Assembly: GCA_964547975.1 (NCBI GenBank)
Contig: CAZJRM010000033.1
Coordinates: forward strand, 1 to 31,719
Direction: 5' to 3'
Source: CAYJPV01 sp964547975
GTDB taxonomy: Bacteria > Acidobacteriota > Vicinamibacteria > Vicinamibacterales > JAKQTR01
DNA length: 31,719 nt
Part shown: positions 25,691 through 31,719 of the stretch, in pieces
Layout: each line of letters begins with the position of its first letter
Numbering within the stretch: the stretch's first letter is position 1
The notes under the pieces: model-generated
The model's database searches: none
Told to the model about the DNA's origin: nothing
What the model saw: the letters and a program-made list of their open reading frames with translations, nothing else
Program-made: the position numbers and the translations under genes

Positions 25691-26095
25691 TCAGGAACGT
25701 CCCGCCTCGGTCATCGACCAATGCGTCTGGATGAGTCTCCAGCCGACGGCGTCGTGCCGAAACACTTCAGTGCAGTTCCAGCGATACGCGTCTTCGTTCC
25801 CGCCGTAGGACACGAAGTTGAACGTCAACACGGCCGCGTCGCCGACCACCTGCACGTGGGGGTTCAGCAATTCGAACCGCGCCGCGCTCACCTTCCCGCG
25901 CAGCGCCTCGTAGTGATCCGTCAGCGCCGCCAGGCCGTCGAGGCGCCGTGCCAGGAACGGATCGAAATAGACGACGTCCTCCGCGGAGATCTCGAGAAAC
26001 CCGGACGGGTCACCGCTGCACCACCGGCGCAGTGCTTCAGTCTCCAGTTCCACGAGTTGGCGTGTGATGGCGTCGGTCGATCGGATGTCGGTCAC
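25691..26095 (-). CDS. NTF2-like/SnoaL-fold protein (DUF4440-type)
   Basis: A 134-residue protein with the cone-shaped NTF2-like pattern: an N-terminal helix pair with RRWCSGDPSGFLEI, a VVYFDPF strand, and a C-terminal beta-sheet with VVGDAAVLTFNFVSY and WRLIQTHWSM. The fold is used by many small enzymes, binding proteins and ketosteroid-isomerase-like proteins, so function cannot be given. The start is GTG at 26095; TAACAT lies six bases upstream and overlaps the stop codon of the preceding gene, and no Shine-Dalgarno sequence is present. It is the last of three minus-strand genes. Confidence 0.8.
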   Translation of the reverse strand: MTDIRSTDAITRQLVELETEALRRWCSGDPSGFLEISAEDVVYFDPFLARRLDGLAALTDHYEALRGKVSAARFELLNPHVQVVGDAAVLTFNFVSYGGNEDAYRWNCTEVFRHDAVGWRLIQTHWSMTEAGRS

Positions 26096-26101
26096 GGGCG
26101 C

Positions 26102-26107
26102 ATGTTA
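26102..26107 (-). promoter_or_regulatory. -10 box TAACAT of the NTF2-like gene, overlapping an upstream stop codon
   Basis: The hexamer begins with the TAA stop (26105-26107, minus strand) of the methyltransferase-like gene and ends six bases before the GTG at 26095. The layout matches other leaderless sites in the window and would give this gene its own transcript. Confidence 0.5.
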
Positions 26108-26731
26108 CCACCAGCGTGACTTCGCCCACTTCCAGGGCACGAACATCGAGACACGCGCCTGGTAGTCACGATACGTGTCGCCGAGTTCGAGCAGGAGTTT
26201 CCGTTCCTCGAGCCACGTGCCGATGACGACGTACACGGTCACGACCACGTTCACGATGAGCGCGGTCGTGTCGATATCGGAGGTCCAGAACAGGAGAATC
26301 GTGGCGGTGTAGTAGGGGTGGCGAATCGCGCCCAGCACGCCTGTATCGTCGAGCGTCCCGCTGCTGTTGATGAGCGCCTGCGCGGATCCCGACTGCAACT
26401 GCCGCAGGCCCAGGAACTGCCACATGTCGTAGTGCAGTGACCCCGCAATGAAGAGCATCACGCTCGCCGCCAGCATCGCCCACTTCACGATGACAAGAGG
26501 GCCGTCCCATGCAAAGAGCATGTCGCCTTTCACACCGACGGTGAAGCGCACGATCGGGATCAGCGTGCCGACGGCCACGAGGTTGAAGAACAGCCGGTAG
26601 AACCGGTAGCGGTCGCCGAGGGTCGATCGCAGGTAGTTGGTCACGGTCAGCGAGATCATGGCGCTGTGCAGGGCCAGGTACGCGGGCCAGATCACCGCCA
26701 CGAGGACGTAGGCGCCGACGGATTCATTCAT
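26105..26731 (-). CDS. ICMT/PEMT-like integral membrane methyltransferase
   Basis: A 208-residue inner-membrane protein with five or six hydrophobic helices. The C-terminal half carries the signature of isoprenylcysteine carboxyl methyltransferase and phospholipid methyltransferase families: RHPYY (137-141), an EE pair (175-176) in TWLEERKLLLELGDTYRDY, then VPWKW. These residues form the SAM-binding site in the family. The substrate is unknown. The gene overlaps the end of the HEAGH protease gene by eight bases, so the two are co-translated. Confidence 0.82.
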   Translation of the reverse strand: MNESVGAYVLVAVIWPAYLALHSAMISLTVTNYLRSTLGDRYRFYRLFFNLVAVGTLIPIVRFTVGVKGDMLFAWDGPLVIVKWAMLAASVMLFIAGSLHYDMWQFLGLRQLQSGSAQALINSSGTLDDTGVLGAIRHPYYTATILLFWTSDIDTTALIVNVVVTVYVVIGTWLEERKLLLELGDTYRDYQARVSMFVPWKWAKSRWW

Positions 26732-27272
26732 CGTCGTCCTCCGCTCCGACCTGGGCCCCGTGCGGTCGCGCCAGCGACACCGCGCCCAGGGCGATTGCCG
26801 CCACCATCGTCAGGAGCCCGGCCCGGCGCGTCCAGAGACCAATCGTCGTGTCCCAGCGCGCCCAGCCCAGCGTCGACAACAGGTACTCCCAGTCGTGCCC
26901 TTCGACCTCGGCGCCCGTGGCGCCACCCAGCAGGACGAGTTGGAGCGCGCGGGCATCCGCGATGTAGGGCGCGAGATCGAGCAGGTTCTGACCGGCCCAC
27001 CACGAGCACACGGCCGCCCCGAACCGATCGCGCTGCCGCAGGAACGCGACGGCACAGACGAGCGGCACCAGGCATTGCAGGAGGCTCCCGCCGAGGACGC
27101 CGACGAAATGGCCGAAGAGGCCGAACAGCACGTGGCCGGCTTCGTGAATGACGAGGTTCGGAAGATGGAGGACCGAATCCGTGGCCGCGCCCATGGGCCC
27201 GCGGGCGAAGGCGACGGTCCAGGCCGACAGGCCCACCAGCACCGCCGCCCGCCCCCAGATTATCGCCTTCAC
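26724..27272 (-). CDS. Membrane zinc metalloprotease-like protein with HEAGH motif
   Basis: A 182-residue membrane protein. HEAGH at residues 43-47 matches the HExxH zinc site of M50-type intramembrane proteases and lies in a hydrophobic segment (LPNLVIHEAGHVLFGLFG). LLDLAPYIADA further on could supply the third ligand. Protease activity is inferred, and membership in a non-proteolytic HEAGH family is possible. The GTG at 27272 was chosen because TAGCAT lies seven bases upstream and the residues upstream are arginine-rich shadow sequence. It is the first gene of a minus-strand set with the methyltransferase-like and NTF2-like genes, divergent from ygeY. Confidence 0.75.
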   Translation of the reverse strand: MKAIIWGRAAVLVGLSAWTVAFARGPMGAATDSVLHLPNLVIHEAGHVLFGLFGHFVGVLGGSLLQCLVPLVCAVAFLRQRDRFGAAVCSWWAGQNLLDLAPYIADARALQLVLLGGATGAEVEGHDWEYLLSTLGWARWDTTIGLWTRRAGLLTMVAAIALGAVSLARPHGAQVGAEDDDE

Positions 27273-27279
27273 GCTTCGG

Positions 27280-27285
27280 ATGCTA
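27280..27285 (-). promoter_or_regulatory. -10 box TAGCAT of the HEAGH gene, leaderless layout
   Basis: TAGCAT on the minus strand ends seven bases before the GTG at 27272. No Shine-Dalgarno sequence. The divergent spacer between this gene and ygeY is only 73 bases. Confidence 0.5.
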
Positions 27286-27300
27286 ACATGGCGGGCCCAA

Positions 27301-27331
27301 CCGCAAACCGCAAGCCGCAAGCCGCAAGCCG
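27301..27331 (+). repeat. Class C heptamer array CCGCAAG in a divergent promoter
   Basis: Units CCGCAAA, CCGCAAG, CCGCAAG, CCGCAAG and CCG run up to the ygeY -10 box. Their complement gives repeated TTGCGG words, each a partial match to a -35 element, so the array may feed the minus-strand promoter as well (speculative). Confidence 0.85.
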
Positions 27332-27332
27332 T

Positions 27333-27338
27333 TATACT
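27333..27338 (+). promoter_or_regulatory. -10 box TATACT of ygeY, leaderless layout
   Basis: TATACT ends seven bases before the ATG at 27346 with no Shine-Dalgarno sequence. The upstream -35 region is made of class C heptamers. Confidence 0.6.
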
Positions 27339-27345
27339 GTTCCCG

Positions 27346-28542
27346 ATGTCTGACTCGATCCTCCAACACGCCCGCGCGCACGAGCGGAACGTCGTGCGGT
27401 TCCTCCGAGACCTCATCGCCATCAAGTCCGTCAGCTCCCAGGAAGGCGACGTCGTCCGCCGCATCGAGCAGGAGATGCTCGCGAGCGGCTACGACGAAGT
27501 CCGCATCGACGGTATGGGCAACATCCTCGGACGCATCGGGAGCGGTCCCAGGGTCATCGCCTTCGACGCGCACGTCGACACGGTGGACGTCGGCAACCCG
27601 GCCAACTGGACCGTGGATCCGTTCACGGGCGACGAACGCGACGGCATCGTCTACGGGCGCGGCGCCTGCGACATGAAGGGTGCGCTGGCGTCGATCGTCT
27701 ACGGCGGCCGGCTCATCAAGGAACTCGGCCTCGCGGCGGACTGCACGGTCTGGGTGGTCGGCAGCGTGCAGGAAGAAGACTGCGACGGCCTCTGCTGGCA
27801 GTACATCATCAACGAAGGCGGGCTGCGTCCCGAGGCGGTCGTCATCAGCGAACCGACGAACCTGGCCGTCTACCGCGGGCACCGCGGGCGCATGGAAATC
27901 GAAGTGCGCACGAGCGGCATCTCGTGCCATGGATCGGCCCCCGAACGCGGCGTGAATGCGGTCTACAAGATGGCCCCCATCGTGGCGGACATCGAGAAAC
28001 TGAACGAGCGACTGGGCGGCGAACCGTTCCTGGGCAAGGGCACGGTCACGATTGCCGAGATCCGCTCGACGTCGCCGTCGCTCTGCGCCGTGGCGGATTC
28101 CGCGACCATTCATCTCGATCGGCGCCTGGCCGCCACCGACACCCTCGAATCGGCCGTGCGCGAGATCGAGGACCTCCCGAGCGTCAAGGCTGCGGGGGCG
28201 CAGGTCGTCGTACTGGACTACGAAGTGCCGAGTTGGAAGGGCCTGACGTACCCGACGAAGAAGTACTATCCGACGTGGCTGCTGCCCGAAGGCCACCCGG
28301 TACTCAACGCCGGCGTGGACGCCTACACATCGCTCTTTGGCGAAGCGCCCACGGTCGGCCGATGGGTGTTCAGCACGAACGGTGTCGCGGTGATGGGCAT
28401 GCACGGGATTCCGTGCATCGGGTTCGGGCCTGGCAACGAGATCTACGCGCACATGGCGACGGAACACATTCCGGTGGAACACCTGGTGAAGGCGATGGCG
28501 TGGTACGCGGCGTTCCCGGGGGCGTTCGCGCGACGCGCGTAG
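27346..28542 (+). CDS. ygeY: YgeY-family M20 hydrolase (selenium-metabolism-linked)
   Basis: A 398-residue cytosolic M20 metallohydrolase, related to succinyl-diaminopimelate desuccinylase and acetylornithine deacetylase. Zinc-site residues are H76 and D78 in AFDAHVDTVD, bridging D109 in GRGACDMKG, the EED group around E143-E144, and a C-terminal histidine in EIYAHMATEHIP. SCHGSAPERG belongs to the dimerisation domain. The YgeY-specific feel of GRWVFSTNGVAVMG and the next gene, ygeW, support the assignment. In purine-degrading loci of gut bacteria YgeY acts with YgeW and YgeX on ureido-amino acid intermediates, so a role in removing a carbamoyl or acyl group is likely. It is expressed from a leaderless-type promoter and followed after 40 bases by ygeW. 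Confidence 0.92.
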   Translation: MSDSILQHARAHERNVVRFLRDLIAIKSVSSQEGDVVRRIEQEMLASGYDEVRIDGMGNILGRIGSGPRVIAFDAHVDTVDVGNPANWTVDPFTGDERDGIVYGRGACDMKGALASIVYGGRLIKELGLAADCTVWVVGSVQEEDCDGLCWQYIINEGGLRPEAVVISEPTNLAVYRGHRGRMEIEVRTSGISCHGSAPERGVNAVYKMAPIVADIEKLNERLGGEPFLGKGTVTIAEIRSTSPSLCAVADSATIHLDRRLAATDTLESAVREIEDLPSVKAAGAQVVVLDYEVPSWKGLTYPTKKYYPTWLLPEGHPVLNAGVDAYTSLFGEAPTVGRWVFSTNGVAVMGMHGIPCIGFGPGNEIYAHMATEHIPVEHLVKAMAWYAAFPGAFARRA

Positions 28543-28544
28543 GG

Positions 28545-28582
28545 GGCAAGCGGCAAGGGACAAGGGACAAGGGGCAAGGGAC
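28545..28582 (+). repeat. Class C heptamer array filling the ygeY-ygeW spacer
   Basis: Units GGCAAGC, GGCAAGG, GACAAGG, GACAAGG, GGCAAGG and the partial GAC occupy all but two bases of the 40-base spacer. They end exactly at the ygeW ATG. The AAGG words within them are the only ribosome-binding-site candidates for ygeW. Confidence 0.9.
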
Positions 28583-29578
28583 ATGACGCTTCCGAAACTT
28601 CCGAAGATCGTGCGCGGCAAGGACTACATCGAAACCCGGGACTGGTCCGACAAGGAGATCGAACTCCTGCTGAAGACGTCGGGCGATCTCAAGAAGGCGT
28701 TCAAGGCCGGCAAGTCCACCCGGTACTTGAACGACAAGACGCTCTTCATGTTCTTCTTCGACAAGTCCACGCGTACGCGGAACTCGTTCGAGGCCGGCTG
28801 CACGCAGCTCGGTGCCCACGCGCACTTCATCTCCGCCGAAACGTCGCAGGTGGCGCACGGCGAGTCGCCGCGCGACATGGGCATCATCCTGTCGAGCTAC
28901 GGCCACGGCATCGCCATCCGCCACGACCTCGTGCCCGGCGAGGGCAACAGCTACATGCGCGAGGTCGCCGAGCACGCCACCGTGCCCGTCTACAACATGC
29001 AGTGCGACATCGACCACCCGTTCCAGACGCTGGCCGACCTCATGACCATCCGCGAGGAATTCGGCAAGAACCTGAAGAAGCGGAAGATCGCGGTCACGTG
29101 GGCGTACGCGCCGAGTTACGCCAAGCCGATGTCGGTGCCGCAGGGGCTCATCACGCTCATGCCGCGTTTCGGCCTCGACGTCGTGCTGGCGCATCCTCCG
29201 GAATGGAAGCTCATGAAGGAGCCGATGGCCTTCGCGCAGAAGATGGCCAAGGAACACGGCACGACGTTCGAAGTCACGCACGACATGGATGCGGCCTGCG
29301 AAGGCGCGGATATCATCTACGCGAAGTCGTGGGGCATCGAAGAGCTGTTCCACAAGCCGCAGGAGGCGCTCGAGCTCTCGAAGCAGTACAAGAGCTGGAT
29401 CTGCGACGAGCGGCGCATGAAGCTCGCGAAGAAGCGCGCGATCTACATGCACTGCCTGCCGGCCGACCGGAACAACGAGGTGACCGACGCCGTCATCGAC
29501 GGTCCGCAGTCGCGGGTGTTTCCCGAGGCGGAGAACCGGCTGCACACCTGCAAGGCGGTGATGGCGCTGACGATGTAG
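28583..29578 (+). CDS. ygeW: YgeW-type knotted carbamoyltransferase
   Basis: A 331-residue cytosolic transcarbamylase. Carbamoyl-phosphate binding is shown by KSTRTRNSF (S62-R66) and HCLPADR (H290-P293). YgeW-like words include QVAHGESPRD, NMQCDIDHPFQTLADL and TWAYAPSYAKPMSVPQG, where acetyl- and succinylornithine enzymes differ. The fold of this group has a trefoil knot. It is shorter than the Escherichia coli YgeW of about 396 residues, lacking the extended C-terminal tail. The amino-group donor or acceptor is unproven; in purine-degrading bacteria YgeW is linked to ureido-propionate intermediates and carbamoyl phosphate, which can yield ATP. Start at the ATG 28583, directly after the heptamer spacer; its stop codon shares a base with the next array. 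Confidence 0.9.
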   Translation: MTLPKLPKIVRGKDYIETRDWSDKEIELLLKTSGDLKKAFKAGKSTRYLNDKTLFMFFFDKSTRTRNSFEAGCTQLGAHAHFISAETSQVAHGESPRDMGIILSSYGHGIAIRHDLVPGEGNSYMREVAEHATVPVYNMQCDIDHPFQTLADLMTIREEFGKNLKKRKIAVTWAYAPSYAKPMSVPQGLITLMPRFGLDVVLAHPPEWKLMKEPMAFAQKMAKEHGTTFEVTHDMDAACEGADIIYAKSWGIEELFHKPQEALELSKQYKSWICDERRMKLAKKRAIYMHCLPADRNNEVTDAVIDGPQSRVFPEAENRLHTCKAVMALTM

Positions 29579-29647
29579 GCTCGCGGCTCACGGCTCACGG
29601 CGCTCGGCCCTCGGCTCGCGGCTTTCGGCTTTCGGCCTGGGGCTTGG
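29578..29647 (+). repeat. Class B heptamer array starting inside the ygeW stop codon
   Basis: Ten consecutive 7-base units, each beginning GGC, run from the last G of the TAG stop: GGCTCGC, GGCTCAC (twice), GGCGCTC, GGCCCTC, GGCTCGC, GGCTTTC (twice), GGCCTGG, GGCTTGG. Divergence grows towards the end. It is the longest class B array here. Confidence 0.88.
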
Positions 29648-29699
29648 CCCCCTCGCCTTCCCCAAAGGGCAATTCTTCGCCGGCTGGTTTCGTTTGCGC

Positions 29700-29705
29700 T
29701 ATCAT
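29700..29705 (+). promoter_or_regulatory. Possible -10 box (TATCAT) of the kinase-propeller gene
   Basis: TATCAT lies 96 bases before the GTG at 29802 and would leave a leader of about 90 bases with a hairpin and a ribosome site. No good -35. Tentative. Confidence 0.3.
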
Positions 29706-29754
29706 TCCGCCGATCTCACAGTCGCACGGGCCCCCAAACGCGCATAGCGCGGCA

Positions 29755-29767
29755 GGGGCGAAGCCCC
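29755..29767. repeat. Small hairpin GGGGC-GAA-GCCCC in the kinase leader
   Basis: A 5-base stem with a GAA loop within GGCAGGGGCGAAGCCCCGGC. It resembles the palindromic core of the composite repeats (GCAGGGCTGAAGCCCTGC) and may be a degenerate relative. It lies 34 bases before the kinase start, so it could affect translation. Confidence 0.4.
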
Positions 29768-29801
29768 GGCCGCGGGCACCTCGCACGTTGAGGGGCACGC
29801 C

Positions 29802-31719
29802 GTGGCCGAAGAACGGTCGTCCGGTGAGCGCGTCGTCCTCTCCCCCGGCACGCGGGTCGGCCACTATTCCATTATCGAAAAGCTCGGCGAAGGCGGCGAA
29901 GCGGTCGTGTACCGCGCCAGGGACCTCGTTCTGGCCAGGGACGTTGCGCTGAAGACGCCGCGGTGCGAGTCGGCCACGCCGAAGGAGTGCGCGCATCTCC
30001 TCAAGGAAGCACGGGCGGCATCCCGGCTTTCGCACCCGTCCATCGTGCCCATCCACGAGGTCTTCGAGGACGCCGGCAAGCCGTGGTTCGCGATGGGCCT
30101 GGTCGAAGGCTCGACGCTTCGCAGCCTGCTGGGCCAGCGAGGGCCATTCCCCGCGGAAGACGTCGCACGGCACGGAGAGGCACTCGCCGGGGCTCTCCAG
30201 GCGGCGCACGCGAAGGAGGTGCTGCACCGTGACGTCACGCCGGCCAACATCTTCATCACGCCTGACGGACGGCTGATGCTCTCGGACTTCGGGCTGGCGC
30301 GGCTGCCGGCGCCTGCGGAGGGCGTGGGACCGGACAGCGAGACACAGTCGGTGAGCGGGATTCACGTGCAGGGCACGCTGGGGTACATGTCACCGGAGCA
30401 GATGCTCGGCGAGGAGGTCGGGCCGGCCAGCGACATCTTCTCGGCGGGGGCGGTTCTTTACCAGATGGCCTCCGGGACTCGGCCGTTTCGTGGGGAGTCG
30501 CTCGGGGAGATCCTCGATGCCACGCTTCGATCGGATCCGGCGCCGCTGGGTGTCGCGGGATACGAGGGCCGGGAGCTCGAACGCATCATTCGAAAGGCCC
30601 TGGCCAGGCGGGCTGACGAGCGCTACGCGTCGGCGGGCGACATGCAGGCCGATCTCCGGGCTCTGCGCCGGCGATGCGAGTCCGGGAGTCACAGCGGTCC
30701 CGTTCCCGAACCAGCCCCACGACGCCGGTGGCGGGCCGGGATGGCTGTCGCCGGTGTTCTCGTTGCGGTAGCGGCCGTCGCGGGGTTCACGTGGGCCAAG
30801 CTGAAGGTGCCGGGGTTGCCTGAGGCGACGCCGCACCAGGTGACGTCGGGGTCAGGCTGGGAGGCGGAGCCGAAGATCTCACCTGATGGGCGGTATATTG
30901 TCTACACGGCTGAAGGTCCGGACGGGAACATCGACATTTGGCTGGTCGACGCGCTCGGTGCCAGCACCCCGCACCGGCTGACACGCGATCCGTCCCCGGA
31001 CTACAGCCCTTCGTGGTACCCGGACGGCAGTGCCCTCGTGTTCGTCTCGGACCGCAGCGGGGTCGAAGCGGTCTGGAGGGTACCTATCCTCGGCGGGCCG
31101 GAAGTCTGCCTGATCGACCACGCATCCAGCCCCTCGATTTCGCCGGACGGCACGCGCATCGCGTTCATCCGGGCCGGCGAGAACGGCTACTCTCGGGTGT
31201 TCGTCGCGCGCATCGACGCCCCCTCGTCCGCAGCGCCCTTGTCGGAACAGCCGCGCGGAGCATGGAACCACAGTTCGCCCACCTGGTCGCCGACGGATCG
31301 GCTCATATGCTACGCGGCTCACCGCAACCTCTGGCTCGTGGACCCGGATACCCGAAAGGCACGGCAACTGACTGCGGATGGTGAGGTGGACAGGTCTCCC
31401 GCCTGGTCGTACGACGGGCGGTTCGTGTACTTCTCATCCGAGCGGGCTGGCACGGTCGCCCTTTGGCGGGTCACCGCCCAAGGCGGAGTCCCGACCCGCG
31501 TCAGTCCAGGGGTGGGCCCTGAACTCCAGCCCAGCATCTCCGCCGACGGCTCGCGACTGGCCTATTCGACCCTGCGAACCAACTATGACATCGCCATCGT
31601 TGACCGCGACTCGGGGCGCGACGTAGCAGTTATCGAGAGCCAGCGCACGGACGTGTCCCCAGCCTTCTCGTTGAACGGCCGGACGATCGTGTTCGTCTCT
31701 GATCGCGCCGCGGGGCGAT
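29802..31719 (+). CDS. Transmembrane Ser/Thr protein kinase with extracytoplasmic PD40/TolB-like propeller (truncated by window end)
   Basis: An open frame of 639 codons that runs off the window. The N-terminal Hanks-type kinase domain (about 22-285) has the glycine loop LGEGGEAVVYRARD, VALK with K51, HRDVTPAN with catalytic D144, SDFGLAR with D162, and YMSPEQ. The catalytic-loop lysine of HRDxKPxN is threonine, akin to the HRDVS variants seen in some bacterial kinases. A transmembrane helix lies at about 310-332. PD40-type repeats follow (SPDGRYIVYTAEG, DYSPSWYPDGSALVFVSD, SPDGTRIAF, RSPAWSYDGRFVYFSSE), typical of TolB-like propellers. The GTG at 29802 has GAGGGG (29790-29795) six bases upstream. 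This kinase-propeller design is frequent in Acidobacteriota; the ligand of the propeller and the kinase targets are unknown. Confidence 0.92.
   Translation, partial: MAEERSSGERVVLSPGTRVGHYSIIEKLGEGGEAVVYRARDLVLARDVALKTPRCESATPKECAHLLKEARAASRLSHPSIVPIHEVFEDAGKPWFAMGLVEGSTLRSLLGQRGPFPAEDVARHGEALAGALQAAHAKEVLHRDVTPANIFITPDGRLMLSDFGLARLPAPAEGVGPDSETQSVSGIHVQGTLGYMSPEQMLGEEVGPASDIFSAGAVLYQMASGTRPFRGESLGEILDATLRSDPAPLGVAGYEGRELERIIRKALARRADERYASAGDMQADLRALRRRCESGSHSGPVPEPAPRRRWRAGMAVAGVLVAVAAVAGFTWAKLKVPGLPEATPHQVTSGSGWEAEPKISPDGRYIVYTAEGPDGNIDIWLVDALGASTPHRLTRDPSPDYSPSWYPDGSALVFVSDRSGVEAVWRVPILGGPEVCLIDHASSPSISPDGTRIAFIRAGENGYSRVFVARIDAPSSAAPLSEQPRGAWNHSSPTWSPTDRLICYAAHRNLWLVDPDTRKARQLTADGEVDRSPAWSYDGRFVYFSSERAGTVALWRVTAQGGVPTRVSPGVGPELQPSISADGSRLAYSTLRTNYDIAIVDRDSGRDVAVIESQRTDVSPAFSLNGRTIVFVSDRAAGR

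Overview
The window looks like one piece of a high-GC chromosome from an Acidobacteriota-type organism, probably in or near Vicinamibacteria, and probably a metagenome assembly. This is an inference from several signs together: very GC-rich codons, a Ser/Thr kinase fused to a TolB/PD40-like propeller, a DUF5916 outer-membrane protein, a secreted M14 peptidase, and a 100-N scaffold gap with matching ends. No rRNA, tRNA, CRISPR array, integrase or transposase gene was seen.

Layout. 1-2.9 kb: HAD phosphatase and a chemoreceptor with a periplasmic CxxCH haem site. 2.9-5.6 kb: ispG (minus), a 410-base composite repeat containing the N gap, then a quinone oxidoreductase. 5.6-12.0 kb: an inverted-repeat element, a secreted M14 carboxypeptidase (minus), two cytochromes c in an operon, and an SLC13-type permease (minus). 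12.1-16.9 kb: a GT2 glycosyltransferase overlapping a GT-C-like membrane protein with a likely one-base frameshift, then a second copy of the composite repeat and a DUF5916 protein (minus). 17.0-18.6 kb: a second CxxCH chemoreceptor.

The most notable metabolic block is 18.6-29.6 kb. It has a threonine-synthase-like PLP enzyme, SsnA amidohydrolase, an XdhD/MOP-type molybdenum hydroxylase and a membrane-bound MutS-like ATPase. A three-gene minus-strand set follows (NTF2-like, ICMT/PEMT-like methyltransferase, HEAGH membrane metalloprotease), then YgeY (M20 hydrolase) and YgeW (knotted carbamoyltransferase). SsnA, XdhD, YgeY and YgeW belong to the gene set that in enterics and gut anaerobes is tied to selenium-linked molybdenum hydroxylases and anaerobic purine/urate breakdown. 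The PLP enzyme stands where YgeX (diaminopropionate ammonia-lyase) would be expected, so a variant purine-nitrogen pathway is plausible. The window ends inside a kinase-propeller gene (from 29802).

Two features are not explained by the genes. First, several classes of 7-base tandem repeats occur in spacers, touch stop codons, fill the ygeY-ygeW gap and enter the molybdenum hydroxylase reading frame. Two copies of a composite element share the order heptamer class A, palindromic core, heptamer class B. Second, at least seven genes have a TAnnnT hexamer exactly 6-7 bases before the start codon and no Shine-Dalgarno sequence. This is a leaderless-mRNA layout and contrasts with the Shine-Dalgarno-led genes in the same window.
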